This document shows, piece after piece, positions 42,350 to 50,280 of a DNA stretch of 64,000 nt. The number at the start of each line of letters is the position of its first letter. The stretch's first letter is position 1. Made by a program: the position numbers and the translations under genes. Source of the DNA: PALSA-505 sp036267135 (lineage in GTDB: Bacteria > Actinomycetota > Actinomycetes > Streptosporangiales > Streptosporangiaceae); contig DATAWQ010000139.1 of the NCBI GenBank assembly GCA_036267135.1, forward strand, positions 82,716-146,715, written 5' to 3'. The notes beneath the pieces are model-generated. The model did no database searches and was not told where the DNA came from. It worked only from the letters and a program-made list of their open reading frames with translations.

Positions 42350-42757
42350 CTACGGCAGCTCGGGCCAGTCGAATCTTGCCCAGATGGTGCGGCTGGAGTG
42401 GTCGCCGTCGATGCCCCAGTCGCTGGCGAGGGCGCGGAGGATGTCCAAGCCATGGTGCCCGGTCGGATCGCTGATGGCTGGAGTCCAGGGGCCGCCGTCG
42501 TCCTGGACCTCTATCCGAACGTAGCTATCTGAGTCGATCATGACCCGGACTGTGAAGGTGCCACCAGGCAGACGTGAGCGACTGTGCAGGGCGGCGTTTG
42601 CCGCCAGCTCGGACGCGCAGAGGATCACATCGTCGGCCATCGGGCAGTCGCGCAGCACCGCGCGAAGGTCGGCCCGGACAACACGCACTTGGTCGGCTGT
42701 GCCTGGGTAGGCGGTGCTGGTGGTACACGACGCGAGCGCTCTGGGAGCTGGCTGCAT
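42350..42757 (-). CDS. RsbW-like ATP-binding protein (anti-sigma factor type)
   Basis: 135 residues from ATG 42757 with GAGGA 5 nt upstream. The GHKL ATPase boxes are visible: N box CASELAANAALHS, G1 box VQDDGGPW, and G2 box TGHHGLDILRALASDWG. Proteins of this size in actinomycetes act as anti-sigma factors or partners of XRE/DUF397 pairs. The XRE regulator at 43203 lies close by on the other strand, so a linked signalling role is possible. Confidence 0.8.
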   Translation of the reverse strand: MQPAPRALASCTTSTAYPGTADQVRVVRADLRAVLRDCPMADDVILCASELAANAALHSRSRLPGGTFTVRVMIDSDSYVRIEVQDDGGPWTPAISDPTGHHGLDILRALASDWGIDGDHSSRTIWARFDWPELP

Positions 42758-42897
42758 GGTTCCTCGCTGCTCTGCGGTTACGTATCGTCGCAGAGCGTAC
42801 TCCAAGTCTTTGTGCCATACAATAAGTACGTGTTACTTGATGTACTAGCGCAGAACAATTGGTGCGAGCATGGCGTCACACGACTTGGAGGAGAAGG

Positions 42898-43206
42898 ATG
42901 TTCGGTCTGTGCGTGCGCTTCACGTGCAAGGACGCGGCCAGCGCCGAGGCGTATGACCGCCTGGTGGCCGAGACTGTCGAGGGGATCAAGACCAACGAGC
43001 CGGGAACGCTGGTGTACGCCTCCCACTTGGTGGAGGGGCAGCCGCTACAGCGCATCTTCTATGAGCTGTACCGCGATCGGGCGGCGTTCGAGGCGCACGG
43101 GGAGGCTGCGCATACCCGCCGCTATCTGGACCAGCGGGACCAGTATCTGGCCAGCACCGAGGTTGACTGGCTGACTCTCCAGACGGGCAAAGGCACCGAC
43201 GGGTGA
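42898..43206 (+). CDS. Antibiotic biosynthesis monooxygenase (ABM) domain protein
   Basis: 102 residues, ATG 42898 after GGAGGAGAAGG. The single ABM ferredoxin-like fold is seen in FGLCVRFTCKDAASAEAYDRLVAETVEGI, PGTLVYASHLV, RIFYELYRDRAAFEAH and RRYLDQRDQYL. Such small dimers act as quinol monooxygenases or heme-degrading enzymes. Its stop overlaps the start of the XRE gene as GTGA, so the two are coupled; the substrate is unknown. Confidence 0.82.
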   Translation: MFGLCVRFTCKDAASAEAYDRLVAETVEGIKTNEPGTLVYASHLVEGQPLQRIFYELYRDRAAFEAHGEAAHTRRYLDQRDQYLASTEVDWLTLQTGKGTDG

Positions 43207-44423
43207 GCACACCGGACTACCAGCAAGCTCTTGGCCGCAAGATCGCGGCCGAACGGCACCGCCGTGGCCTGTCCCAGCCCGAGCTGGCCAGGATGATCGA
43301 CCGGTCCGTGGCTTGGGTCTCCCAGGTCGAACGGGGCGTGCGCCGAGTGGACCGGATGTCGGTGCTGGAGACCCTCGCCGCCGCGCTGGAGATACCGCTT
43401 GCCGAACTGGCCGCCGAGGCACCGGTCGTCGCCGCGGTGACCGAGGAGCCGCCGGGCGCCGGTGGCCTGCGCCTCGTTCTATCCGGCGTCCACTCCTTGC
43501 GTGCGATGCTGAACGGTCACCGTTCCCCAGCGGTGAGCACACTTCGCACCAAGACTCGCAAGGCCTGGAATTTGACCCACGCAGGAAGCTACATGGAGCT
43601 GACCCAGTTGCTCCGTGGTCTGGTTCCTGATCTGGAGACCGCTGCGCGGGCGGTACCCGAGGACCAGCAGGCCGAAGTGTTCGAGTTGATGGCCACGACT
43701 TACCAGGCCTGCTCGGCTGCTCTGGCCAAGCTCGGCGAACCCGAGGCCGCCTGGATCGCCGCCGACCGCTCGATGGCCGCTGCTGAGCGGGCGGGCAACC
43801 CGATGCTCGTGGCCGCCGGGGCGTTCCGGCTGGTGCTCGTGTTCATCACCGCGCGGCATTATGACCAGGCCGAGGAGACCGCCTGTACCGCCGCCGAGGC
43901 ACTGCGGTCCAAGGCGGATGAAGGTGAAGCCCAAGCCATGTCGCTGTGGGGCGCGTTGACCCTGCAACGTGCCGTCGTCGCTGCCCGCCTCAACGATCCC
44001 GACACCGCCTATCACCATCTCGAGTCGGCTCGCCAGATCGCCGATCGGCTCGGCGAAGGACGCAACGACTACGACACCGAGTTCGGGCCTGCCAACGTCG
44101 GAGTTCACGAGATCGCCGTCGCTGTGGACCTGGGCGACGCGGGTCGCGCTTTGCGCGTCGCGGGCACAGTGAACACCGCTGGGCTGTCCGCCGAGCGCCA
44201 AGCCAGAATGCTCATCGATCTTGCCCGTGCCCACACGCAGCGCCGCCAGGTCCGTGACGCAATAGCGGCACTTCGCGAAGCAGAAGACATCACGCCCGAA
44301 CAAGTCCGTGGGCACGAGGTAGTTCGTCAGCTCGTCTCCGACCTACTGACCATGCAGGACCCTCCCGCCAGCGAGCTACGCGACCTGGCCGGACGGCTCG
44401 GCCAACCGGCATCATCTAGCTAG
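43203..44423 (+). CDS. XRE family regulator with TPR-like sensor region
   Basis: 406 residues, GTG start coupled to the ABM gene. N-terminal Cro/C1 helix-turn-helix: LGRKIAAERHRRGLSQPELARMIDRSVAWVSQVERG. The rest (residues 115-400) is all-helical with TPR-like units (EVFELMATTYQACSAALAKLGEPEAAWIAADRS; LVFITARHYDQAEETACTAAEAL), as in Streptomyces regulators that sense small ligands or peptides. It probably controls the element's own genes. Downstream, TAGTACTTTTAGTACG repeats near 44422-44436 may be its binding sites. Confidence 0.85.
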   Translation: MSTPDYQQALGRKIAAERHRRGLSQPELARMIDRSVAWVSQVERGVRRVDRMSVLETLAAALEIPLAELAAEAPVVAAVTEEPPGAGGLRLVLSGVHSLRAMLNGHRSPAVSTLRTKTRKAWNLTHAGSYMELTQLLRGLVPDLETAARAVPEDQQAEVFELMATTYQACSAALAKLGEPEAAWIAADRSMAAAERAGNPMLVAAGAFRLVLVFITARHYDQAEETACTAAEALRSKADEGEAQAMSLWGALTLQRAVVAARLNDPDTAYHHLESARQIADRLGEGRNDYDTEFGPANVGVHEIAVAVDLGDAGRALRVAGTVNTAGLSAERQARMLIDLARAHTQRRQVRDAIAALREAEDITPEQVRGHEVVRQLVSDLLTMQDPPASELRDLAGRLGQPASSS

Positions 44424-44694
44424 TACTTTTAGTACGTGTAAAAGACTTCAGATGCGGGTACTATCGAACTAAAGAGGTCGTCCCTTACGGGGGATTTCCG
44501 TGCAATGCCGGGCCGGTAAGTCACCGGGAGCCCGGTCACGGTGCCAAGTCACGCATGAACGCGCCTGAGCGGCATGCAACCTAGTCAGGCTTGCGGCAGG
44601 GCACCGCTGATCGGCGAACCGGACGCTTCCGTGCCTGGCTACGGCTTGTCTCCGCTCGTCCACCGCCCGCAAGGGCACGACGAGGAGTACCGCC

Positions 44695-46023
44695 TTGCTA
44701 GCTGCGCCAATCCCTTCGTACGTCACACGGCATCCCGGGGGATGCCTACAACCCGTCCTGCTGCGTGGCCGCGTCGATCACATCGACGGCGCCACCGGCG
44801 AACTGCTCCACCGCTACACCACCGTCCATGAGCCCGGCGGGCTCCTGCCGATTGCCTGCAAGACCCGCCGCGCTTCTCGTTGCCCGTCCTGCGCCGAGGT
44901 GTACCGGGCCGACACCTACCAGCTCATCCGAGCCGGGCTGATCGGCGGCAAAGGTATCCCGGCCACCGTAGCCACTCACCCGTGCGTGTTCACCACGCTG
45001 ACCGCTCCGTCTTTCGGCCCGGTCCACGCGCATCGGGAGAAGAACGGGGACGTGCTGGCCTGCCATCCACGCCGACGCGCTGGGACCTGCCCGCACGGGC
45101 GTCGCCTGTCCTGCGGTGACAAGCATTCCCGCGACGACGCCCGGCTCGGCGAGCCGCTGTGCCCGGAGTGCTACGACTACATCGGCGCGGTGCTGTTCAA
45201 CGCGCATGCCTCCGTCCTATGGCGCCGGTTCACCATCGCCGTGCGCAGGACCCTGGGCCGCCTGGCCGGGCTCACTAACAAGGACTTCGCCGCACAGGCC
45301 CGCGTGTCCTACGCCAAGGTCGCCGAGTACCAAAGACGAGGAGTCGTCCACTTTCACGCCGTCATCCGCCTCGACGGCCCCGCTGGACCAACCACGGCCC
45401 CGCCCACCTGGGCCACGCCCGCCCTGCTCGCCACCGCCATAGACCAGGCCGCTCGCGCCATCAACGTCAGGACGCCCGCCGCGCCGGGGCTCCCGAGCCG
45501 CACCTTGGCCTGGGGACGCGAACGCGATACACGCCCGGTCACCACGACCGGCGACCTCACCGACGCCAAGGTTGCCGCCTACGTCGCCAAGTACGCGACC
45601 AAGGCCGCCGAGTGCACCGGCACGCTTGACCGCCGCATCTCATCGTCCGATCGGCTCGTCAACCTGCCTGTCCAGGACCATGCGCGCCGTCACATCGCTG
45701 AATGCATCCGCCTGGGCAGGCTCCCCGAGCTCGAACATCTGCGGCTGACTGCCTGGGCGCACATGCTCGGCTTCGGCAGTCACTTCTCCACCAAGAGCCG
45801 CGCCTACTCCGTCACGTTGAGCAGCCTGCGCGCTGACCGCGCCACCCACCTACGCGACAGCGCCAGGGCCGCCGGGCTCCTGCCCGATCTCGACACCGGC
45901 ACGACGCTCGTTGTCACTGACTGGAAGGTCGCCGGACGTGCGGACCCGCTGCCGCTAGACCTCCTGAACACGGCCAGCACATCGTCGCAGACGGGAGGTA
46001 CGCCTTGCCCCGACTCCTGCTGA
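44695..46023 (+). CDS. repSA: RepSA-type rolling-circle replication initiator
   Basis: 442 residues from a TTG at 44695 with GAGGAG 7 nt upstream. The pSAM2 RepSA family features are present: Cys motifs (CKTRRASRCPSC, CPECYDYIG), the HUH metal site VVHFHAVIRLDG, and the Tyr motif VAAYVAKYATKAAE. It nicks the double-strand origin to start rolling-circle replication of the excised element. Its end overlaps the excisionase gene, and 270 bp of upstream DNA probably holds the promoter. Confidence 0.88.
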   Translation: MLAAPIPSYVTRHPGGCLQPVLLRGRVDHIDGATGELLHRYTTVHEPGGLLPIACKTRRASRCPSCAEVYRADTYQLIRAGLIGGKGIPATVATHPCVFTTLTAPSFGPVHAHREKNGDVLACHPRRRAGTCPHGRRLSCGDKHSRDDARLGEPLCPECYDYIGAVLFNAHASVLWRRFTIAVRRTLGRLAGLTNKDFAAQARVSYAKVAEYQRRGVVHFHAVIRLDGPAGPTTAPPTWATPALLATAIDQAARAINVRTPAAPGLPSRTLAWGRERDTRPVTTTGDLTDAKVAAYVAKYATKAAECTGTLDRRISSSDRLVNLPVQDHARRHIAECIRLGRLPELEHLRLTAWAHMLGFGSHFSTKSRAYSVTLSSLRADRATHLRDSARAAGLLPDLDTGTTLVVTDWKVAGRADPLPLDLLNTASTSSQTGGTPCPDSC

Positions 46024-46190
46024 CCGTCCCCGAGGCCGCCGAGGCCCTGGCCATTTCCCGCAGCAAACTCTACGAACTGCTGGCCTGCGGCGCTATCGCT
46101 TCGATCCGCATCGATGGATCGCGACGCATCCCCCTCACCGCTCTGGAGGCCTACGTCTCCAGGCTCCTTGCCGAAAGGACAGCCGCATAA
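46005..46190 (+). CDS. xis: Excisionase, helix-turn-helix
   Basis: 61 residues from a TTG with GGGAGG 7 nt upstream. The winged helix-turn-helix (LLTVPEAAEALAISRSKLYELLACGAIASIRIDGSRRIPLTAL) is the AlpA/Xis type used by actinomycete integrative elements to direct the integrase towards excision. It lies between rep and int, overlapping both (19 bp with rep, one base with int). Confidence 0.9.
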   Translation: MPRLLLTVPEAAEALAISRSKLYELLACGAIASIRIDGSRRIPLTALEAYVSRLLAERTAA

Positions 46191-47446
46191 TGCGCACCAC
46201 CACGACCGCCGCACCTGCGGACGAATCAGGCCACCAGCGGAAGCCAGGAACGCGCAAGAGCGCCCCCAAGCTCCGCGATGGCGTTATGAAGCGCGGGAGC
46301 ACCTGGTCTTATGTGATCCGCGTCAAGGACCCCGAAAGCGGGATCAGCAAGCCCAGGTGGGTCGGCGGATTCGCGACCGAAGAAGATGCCAAGGCCGCCA
46401 GGGACGAGGGACGCGTGAAAGCCCGGCGCGGGGAGTACATCGACCGCAATCGGGTCACCGTCGCGGCGTACCTCGATGACTGGATCGGAAGCCACGCCAT
46501 GGAGATCAAGCCACGCACGCTGCTCGACTACCAGTCATGCATCCGGCTCTACGTCACACCGCGCATAGGTAACCTGCCGGTCCAGGCCGTTCGGCCTTCC
46601 ACGATCACCAAGCTTTACCGCGACCTGCTGACCAGCGGAGGCCGCGACGGCAAGCCACTGGCCGTCGCAACCGTCACCCACCTGCACGCCGTACTCAGGA
46701 AGGCCTTCCGTGACGCCGTGGTGGTGGACGAACTCATCGGTAGCAACCCCGTCGAACGGGCCAAGCGGCCTCGGGCGCAAGTCGCCGAGCCCGGCACCGT
46801 GTGGACAGTGACTCAGCTCCGGACGTTCCTGGACAGCGCCAGACGGCATCGGCTGTCCGCCTTCTTCCACGTCGCCGCGTACACCGGAGCCCGGCGCGGC
46901 GAACTGCTCAACCTGCGCTGGCCCGACGTCGACCTCGACGCCAAGCGAATCACTATCATCGGGTCAACCGCCGTGATCGGCGGCGAGCGCGTCAACGGCA
47001 CCACCAAGAGCGGTCGGACCCGCGTCGTCTCCATCGACGACGAGACGGTCGTCGTCTTGCGCCAGCACCGAGCCGATCAGGCCGCCGACCAACTCGCGGC
47101 GGGCGACGCCTGGCGCGGCGTCAAGAACGGCCACGTGTTCACGACCGGCTGGGGCGAACCGATCTACCCCGACACCGTGACATCGCTGATGTCCAAGCAG
47201 ATCCGCGCGTACAACGACCCCGAGGGAGGACCCCGCGCCAAGGACCAGCTTCCGCACGCCCGGCTTCACGACCTCCGCCACATCCACGCCACGACCCTGC
47301 TGCTCTCGAACGTGCCGGTTCACGTCGTCGCTGCCCGTCTGGGCCACGCCGACCCGGCGATCACCCTGCGCGTGTACGCCCATGTGATCCGGGCCGCCGA
47401 GACCGCCGCAGCCGACATCTTCGCCGAGGCAATGAAGGCCGCCTAG
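46190..47446 (+). CDS. int: Tyrosine site-specific integrase
   Basis: 418 residues, ATG overlapping the xis stop. Domains: N-terminal AP2-like arm-binding region (VMKRGSTWSYVIRVKDPESG), SAM-like core-binding domain (VTVAAYLDDWIGSH), and the catalytic domain with Arg in TGARRGEL, HDLRHIHAT (His-x-x-Arg), LGHADP and the nucleophile Tyr in LRVYAHV. It should join the 43-nt attP core to the tRNA-Thr 3' end. It stops 10 bp before the GTTAGCA arm pair and 69 bp before the core. Confidence 0.95.
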   Translation: MRTTTTAAPADESGHQRKPGTRKSAPKLRDGVMKRGSTWSYVIRVKDPESGISKPRWVGGFATEEDAKAARDEGRVKARRGEYIDRNRVTVAAYLDDWIGSHAMEIKPRTLLDYQSCIRLYVTPRIGNLPVQAVRPSTITKLYRDLLTSGGRDGKPLAVATVTHLHAVLRKAFRDAVVVDELIGSNPVERAKRPRAQVAEPGTVWTVTQLRTFLDSARRHRLSAFFHVAAYTGARRGELLNLRWPDVDLDAKRITIIGSTAVIGGERVNGTTKSGRTRVVSIDDETVVVLRQHRADQAADQLAAGDAWRGVKNGHVFTTGWGEPIYPDTVTSLMSKQIRAYNDPEGGPRAKDQLPHARLHDLRHIHATTLLLSNVPVHVVAARLGHADPAITLRVYAHVIRAAETAAADIFAEAMKAA

Positions 47447-47455
47447 CCCTCCGCT

Positions 47456-47557
47456 GTTAGCAAGCCCGTTAGCAAAGAGGCCCCTTCCATGATCGGAAGG
47501 GGCCTCTGAGCTGGGAGCCGCCTATCGGAATCGAACCGATGACCTACGCATTACGAG
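47456..47557 (+). repeat. att copy E, right attachment site overlapping tRNA-Thr
   Basis: Arm pair GTTAGCA at 47456-47462 and 47468-47474 lies left of the core, and the 43-nt core is 47515-47557. The core covers the tRNA from the anticodon loop to the discriminator base, so insertion rebuilds a complete tRNA. Confidence 0.9.
47477..47506. terminator. Bidirectional hairpin between int and tRNA-Thr
   Basis: GAGGCCCCTTCC and GGAAGGGGCCTC form a perfect 12-bp stem around ATGATC. It can end both the plus-strand integrase transcript and the minus-strand tRNA. A slightly changed copy is next to att copy D. Confidence 0.75.
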
Positions 47558-47589
47558 TGCGTCGCTCTATCCGTCTGAGCTAAGGCGGC
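47516..47589 (-). tRNA. tRNA-Thr(CGT)
   Basis: 74 nt on the minus strand. Acceptor stem GCCGCCT pairs with AGGCGGC; D arm GCTC...GAGC; anticodon stem ACGCA/TGCGT with loop CTCGTAA, anticodon CGT (Thr, codon ACG); T arm ATCGG TTCGATT CCGAT. Discriminator T; CCA is not encoded. It is the insertion target of the island on its left. Confidence 0.95.
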
Positions 47590-47658
47590 GCGGCCCCTGG
47601 CAGGGCAGCGGCCCCGAGTTTACCGTGCCAGCCACTCCCCCCGCGCGCGAGCACCACC

Positions 47659-49173
47659 TCAGGGACAGACCGTCCCGCTGGGCGGCGTCGCCCCGCTGAT
47701 CAGGTAGCGGTTGACGTGATTGTCCACGCACGAGCTGCCCATCATGTACGCGGTGTGCCCGTCCCCGTTCCACCCCAGCAGGACCCCGGACTTCAGCTCA
47801 CCCGCCAGCGCCCGCGCCCACCGGTACGGCGTGGCCGGGTCCCGTGTAGTGCCTACCACCAGGATCGACGGCGCCCCCGCCCCGGTGATATGCGGCACCG
47901 GATCAGACCGCACCGGCCAGTAGGCGCAGGGCAGGCTCCCCCACATGATCGCCGCCCCGAACTGCGGCGCCGCCTTCGAGGCGGCCGAGGCCACCGACCG
48001 CCACGTGGCCAGGGAGCGCGGCCACGGCCGGTCCAGGCAGTTGATGGCCATGTTCGAGTCGGCCAGGTTGGTGTAGGTGCCGCTGGAGCCGCGTTCGAGC
48101 AGCGCGTCGGCCAGTTGGAGCAGCAGCGTCCCGTCGCCGCCGAACGCGTCGGCCAGGGCCGTGCGCAGCGTCGGCCAGTACGACCGCGAGTACAGCGCGG
48201 CCGCGATCCCCTCGAGCAGGAGGGCCCCGTCGGCCGGGCGCCCGTCCCCCAGGTCGTTGGCCAGCGGGGTCGCGGTGGCGCGGTTCAGCAAGCCCTGGAT
48301 TTTGGCGATACCCGCGGCGACGTCACTGCCCCGGCCCAGCGGACACCCGGACGAGGACATGCAGTTCGCGGCGAAAGAATGCAGCGCCACCTCGAACCCC
48401 TCGGCCTGCACGAGGTTGATCTCGGAGGCCGGGGCGTCCGGGTTGAGCGCCCCGTCGAGCACCAGGGCGCGGACGTGCGTCGGGAAGAGCTGCGCGTACC
48501 AGGCGCCGAGGTAGGTCCCGTAGGACTTGCCGAGGTAGGTGAGCTTGGCGTCGCCGAGCGCGGCCCGCAGCACGTCGAGGTCGCGGGCGGCGTTCTGGGT
48601 GCCGACGTAGGGCAGCAGCGGCCCGGCCTTCGCCGCGCACTCGCGGGCGAACAGCTCGCTTTGCGAGACGACGTGGGCGAACTGGGCGGCGTTGTCCGGG
48701 GTGTCGTCGGTCGCGTAGTACTTGTCGAGTTGCGGGCCGGTCATGCAGTGCACCGCGGGCTCGCTGCCGCCGACGCCGCGCGGGTCGAAGCCCACGATGT
48801 CGAAGCGGTCGAGTACGGGCGGGGCGATCACGCTGCGCGCCGACTGCGCGTACTGGACGCCGGAGCCGCCGGGGCCGCCGGGGTTGACCACGAGCGAGCC
48901 GATCCGCTGACGCGGGTCGGCCGCGGGCAGCTTGATCACCGGAAGCGAGAACCGCTTCCAGCCCGGGCGGCTGTAGTCGAACGGGACCAGCAGCCGGGCG
49001 CACTCGAACCCGTTGTCACACGCCGACCAGTGCAGCCTCTGCGCGTCGTATCCGGCCAGCGTGACCGGCGCGGCCACGCCGGCCGCCCGGGACCTGGCCC
49101 CGGCCCCACCGGTGCACCCCGCGAGCACAGCGCAAGCCAGAACGGCCGCGAGCGGCCGCGAGAAACCTCTCAC
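47659..49173 (-). CDS. Lipoprotein alpha/beta-hydrolase, tripeptidyl aminopeptidase family (S33, SlpD-like)
   Basis: 504 residues, GTG start coupled to the ricT stop. Lipobox LAGC within the first 20 residues anchors it outside the membrane. The hydrolase core has the oxyanion NPGGPGGSG, nucleophile GKSYGTYLG, acid TTRDPATPY and His in DGHTAY; the C-terminus is the TAP-like domain. Members remove short peptides from the N-terminus of secreted proteins. The order topA, tmk, holB, ricT, this gene, tRNA-Thr is, from memory, common in streptomycetes and relatives, so this is core chromosome. Confidence 0.9.
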   Translation of the reverse strand: MRGFSRPLAAVLACAVLAGCTGGAGARSRAAGVAAPVTLAGYDAQRLHWSACDNGFECARLLVPFDYSRPGWKRFSLPVIKLPAADPRQRIGSLVVNPGGPGGSGVQYAQSARSVIAPPVLDRFDIVGFDPRGVGGSEPAVHCMTGPQLDKYYATDDTPDNAAQFAHVVSQSELFARECAAKAGPLLPYVGTQNAARDLDVLRAALGDAKLTYLGKSYGTYLGAWYAQLFPTHVRALVLDGALNPDAPASEINLVQAEGFEVALHSFAANCMSSSGCPLGRGSDVAAGIAKIQGLLNRATATPLANDLGDGRPADGALLLEGIAAALYSRSYWPTLRTALADAFGGDGTLLLQLADALLERGSSGTYTNLADSNMAINCLDRPWPRSLATWRSVASAASKAAPQFGAAIMWGSLPCAYWPVRSDPVPHITGAGAPSILVVGTTRDPATPYRWARALAGELKSGVLLGWNGDGHTAYMMGSSCVDNHVNRYLISGATPPSGTVCP

Positions 49174-50117
49174 TCCGCGACCCGGCCACCCTCACCCGGG
49201 TCGCCGGCCGCCCCGGGCCCGGTGGCCCCACCAGCGCCGCCCGACCCCGCCGCGGAATCCCCGTACGTCGCCTCGTACGCCTTGCGCGACCCGCACACGC
49301 TGGCCCGCGGGCAGGCGCACCGCCGCCCGTCCGCGGCCAGCTTCATCACCACGGTGTCCGAAGGCACGTTGTGCCCGATGACGGTCCCGGTCCCCTCCGG
49401 CGACTCGACCACCTCGCCGATCTTCGGCGCTTTCTCGTGAAAGTCCTGGTAGAGCGGGTGCTCGTACTTCAGGCAGCACATCAGCCGCCCGCACGCGCCG
49501 GCGATCCGCAGCGGGTTGACCGGCAAGTCCTGGTCCTTGGCCATCCGCACCGACACCGGCTCGAAGTCTTTCAGGAACGTGGCGCAGCACAGGTCACGCC
49601 CGCACGGCCCGATCCCGCCCTGCAGCCGCGCCTCGTCCCGCGGCCCGATCTGGCGCAGTTCCACCCGGGCGTGCACCTTCCCGGCCAGGTCCCGCACCAG
49701 CGCGCGGAAGTCCACCCGGTGCGGGGCGCTGAAGTAGATGATCACTACGTTGGATCCGCTGCCCCGATCACCCGCTCGGCTCTCGCCGGGCCGCCCGTCC
49801 AGGAAGTCCACCGCGGTGATCTTCATGGGCAGCCCGTGCTCGCGGACCAGGCGCTTGGCCGCCACCCTGGCCTCGGCCCGCCTGCGCCGGTTCGCCTCGT
49901 TCCTGACCAGGTCGTCCTCGCTGGCCAGCCCGGCGCACACCGGCAGCCCACCCACGTCGTCGGACACCCACTGCGGCGCCCACATGCACTCGGCCACCTC
50001 GGGCCCCGAGTCGGTGGGCACGAGCACCTTGTCACCGATCGACGGCGCGTACGCCCCGGGGTCGAGATAGTACAGCCGCCCGTACCGCTCGAAGCTGACC
50101 GCCATCATCATGCCCAT
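49170..50117 (-). CDS. ricT: PSP1 / RicT family protein
   Basis: About 315 residues. Conserved blocks: VVIIYFSAPHRVDFRALVRDL, GGIGPCGRDLCCATFL and GACGRLMCCLKYEHPLY; the Cys residues match those that bind Fe-S clusters in the Bacillus YaaT/RicT complex. In Firmicutes RicT acts in RNA processing and sporulation control; in actinomycetes its role is open. The Pro/Gly/Ala-rich tail is variable. Start among ATGs at 50117-50105 is ambiguous and no Shine-Dalgarno is seen. Coupled to the downstream peptidase. Confidence 0.9.
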   Translation of the reverse strand: MGMMMAVSFERYGRLYYLDPGAYAPSIGDKVLVPTDSGPEVAECMWAPQWVSDDVGGLPVCAGLASEDDLVRNEANRRRRAEARVAAKRLVREHGLPMKITAVDFLDGRPGESRAGDRGSGSNVVIIYFSAPHRVDFRALVRDLAGKVHARVELRQIGPRDEARLQGGIGPCGRDLCCATFLKDFEPVSVRMAKDQDLPVNPLRIAGACGRLMCCLKYEHPLYQDFHEKAPKIGEVVESPEGTGTVIGHNVPSDTVVMKLAADGRRCACPRASVCGSRKAYEATYGDSAAGSGGAGGATGPGAAGDPGEGGRVAE

Positions 50118-50221
50118 CAAGCCAGCCTAGGCGCAGGGTGTCTCTTCGCCCAATAGAGCGGAGTGCCGGTAGGACAAGTTGCCAGCTGGGCGTCCGCGCC
50201 CGCTGGCCATGATTGGTTACC

Positions 50222-50237
50222 TGAACGGTGGCCACCG
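50222..50237 (+). repeat. Dispersed intergenic palindrome, copy 5
   Basis: TGAACGGTGGCCACCG between holB and ricT, the same 16-mer as at 11355 and 31167. It interrupts an otherwise head-to-tail gene series. Confidence 0.75.
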
Positions 50238-50280
50238 GACCGCCGGAGCCAGGCGAACGCCGGCCCGCCAAGGCAACAAC

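Larger units (their letters stand above)
39520..47557. mobile_element. pSAM2-like integrative element with rep, xis and int
   Basis: About 8.0 kb between two exact 43-nt copies of the tRNA-Thr 3' end. The right end has the classical rep-xis-int order, overlapping genes, with int next to attR. Cargo: HNH protein, TIR protein, anti-sigma-like ATPase, ABM protein and XRE regulator. No FtsK/TraB-type transfer ATPase or spread genes were found, so it would need help to move between cells. Confidence 0.85.
33299..47589. mobile_element. Composite integrative island at tRNA-Thr(CGU)
   Basis: Five copies of the 3' part of the tRNA-Thr gene in the same orientation (about 33299 decayed, 37278, 38585 and 39520 exact over 43 nt, and 47515 in the intact gene) divide the island into four modules of about 4.0, 1.3, 0.9 and 8.0 kb. 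Only the last has recombination genes. The others carry Fic/HicBA, a RelE/XRE pair and VapBC. This is the structure expected when elements integrate repeatedly at one tRNA and some lose their integrase (cis-mobilizable modules). Confidence 0.85.

Noticed and set aside
39520..47557. Search for a TraB/FtsK transfer gene in the element
   Set aside because: No frame shows a P-loop DNA translocase; the only P-loop-like ATPase is the small RsbW-type protein, so self-transfer is not claimed.
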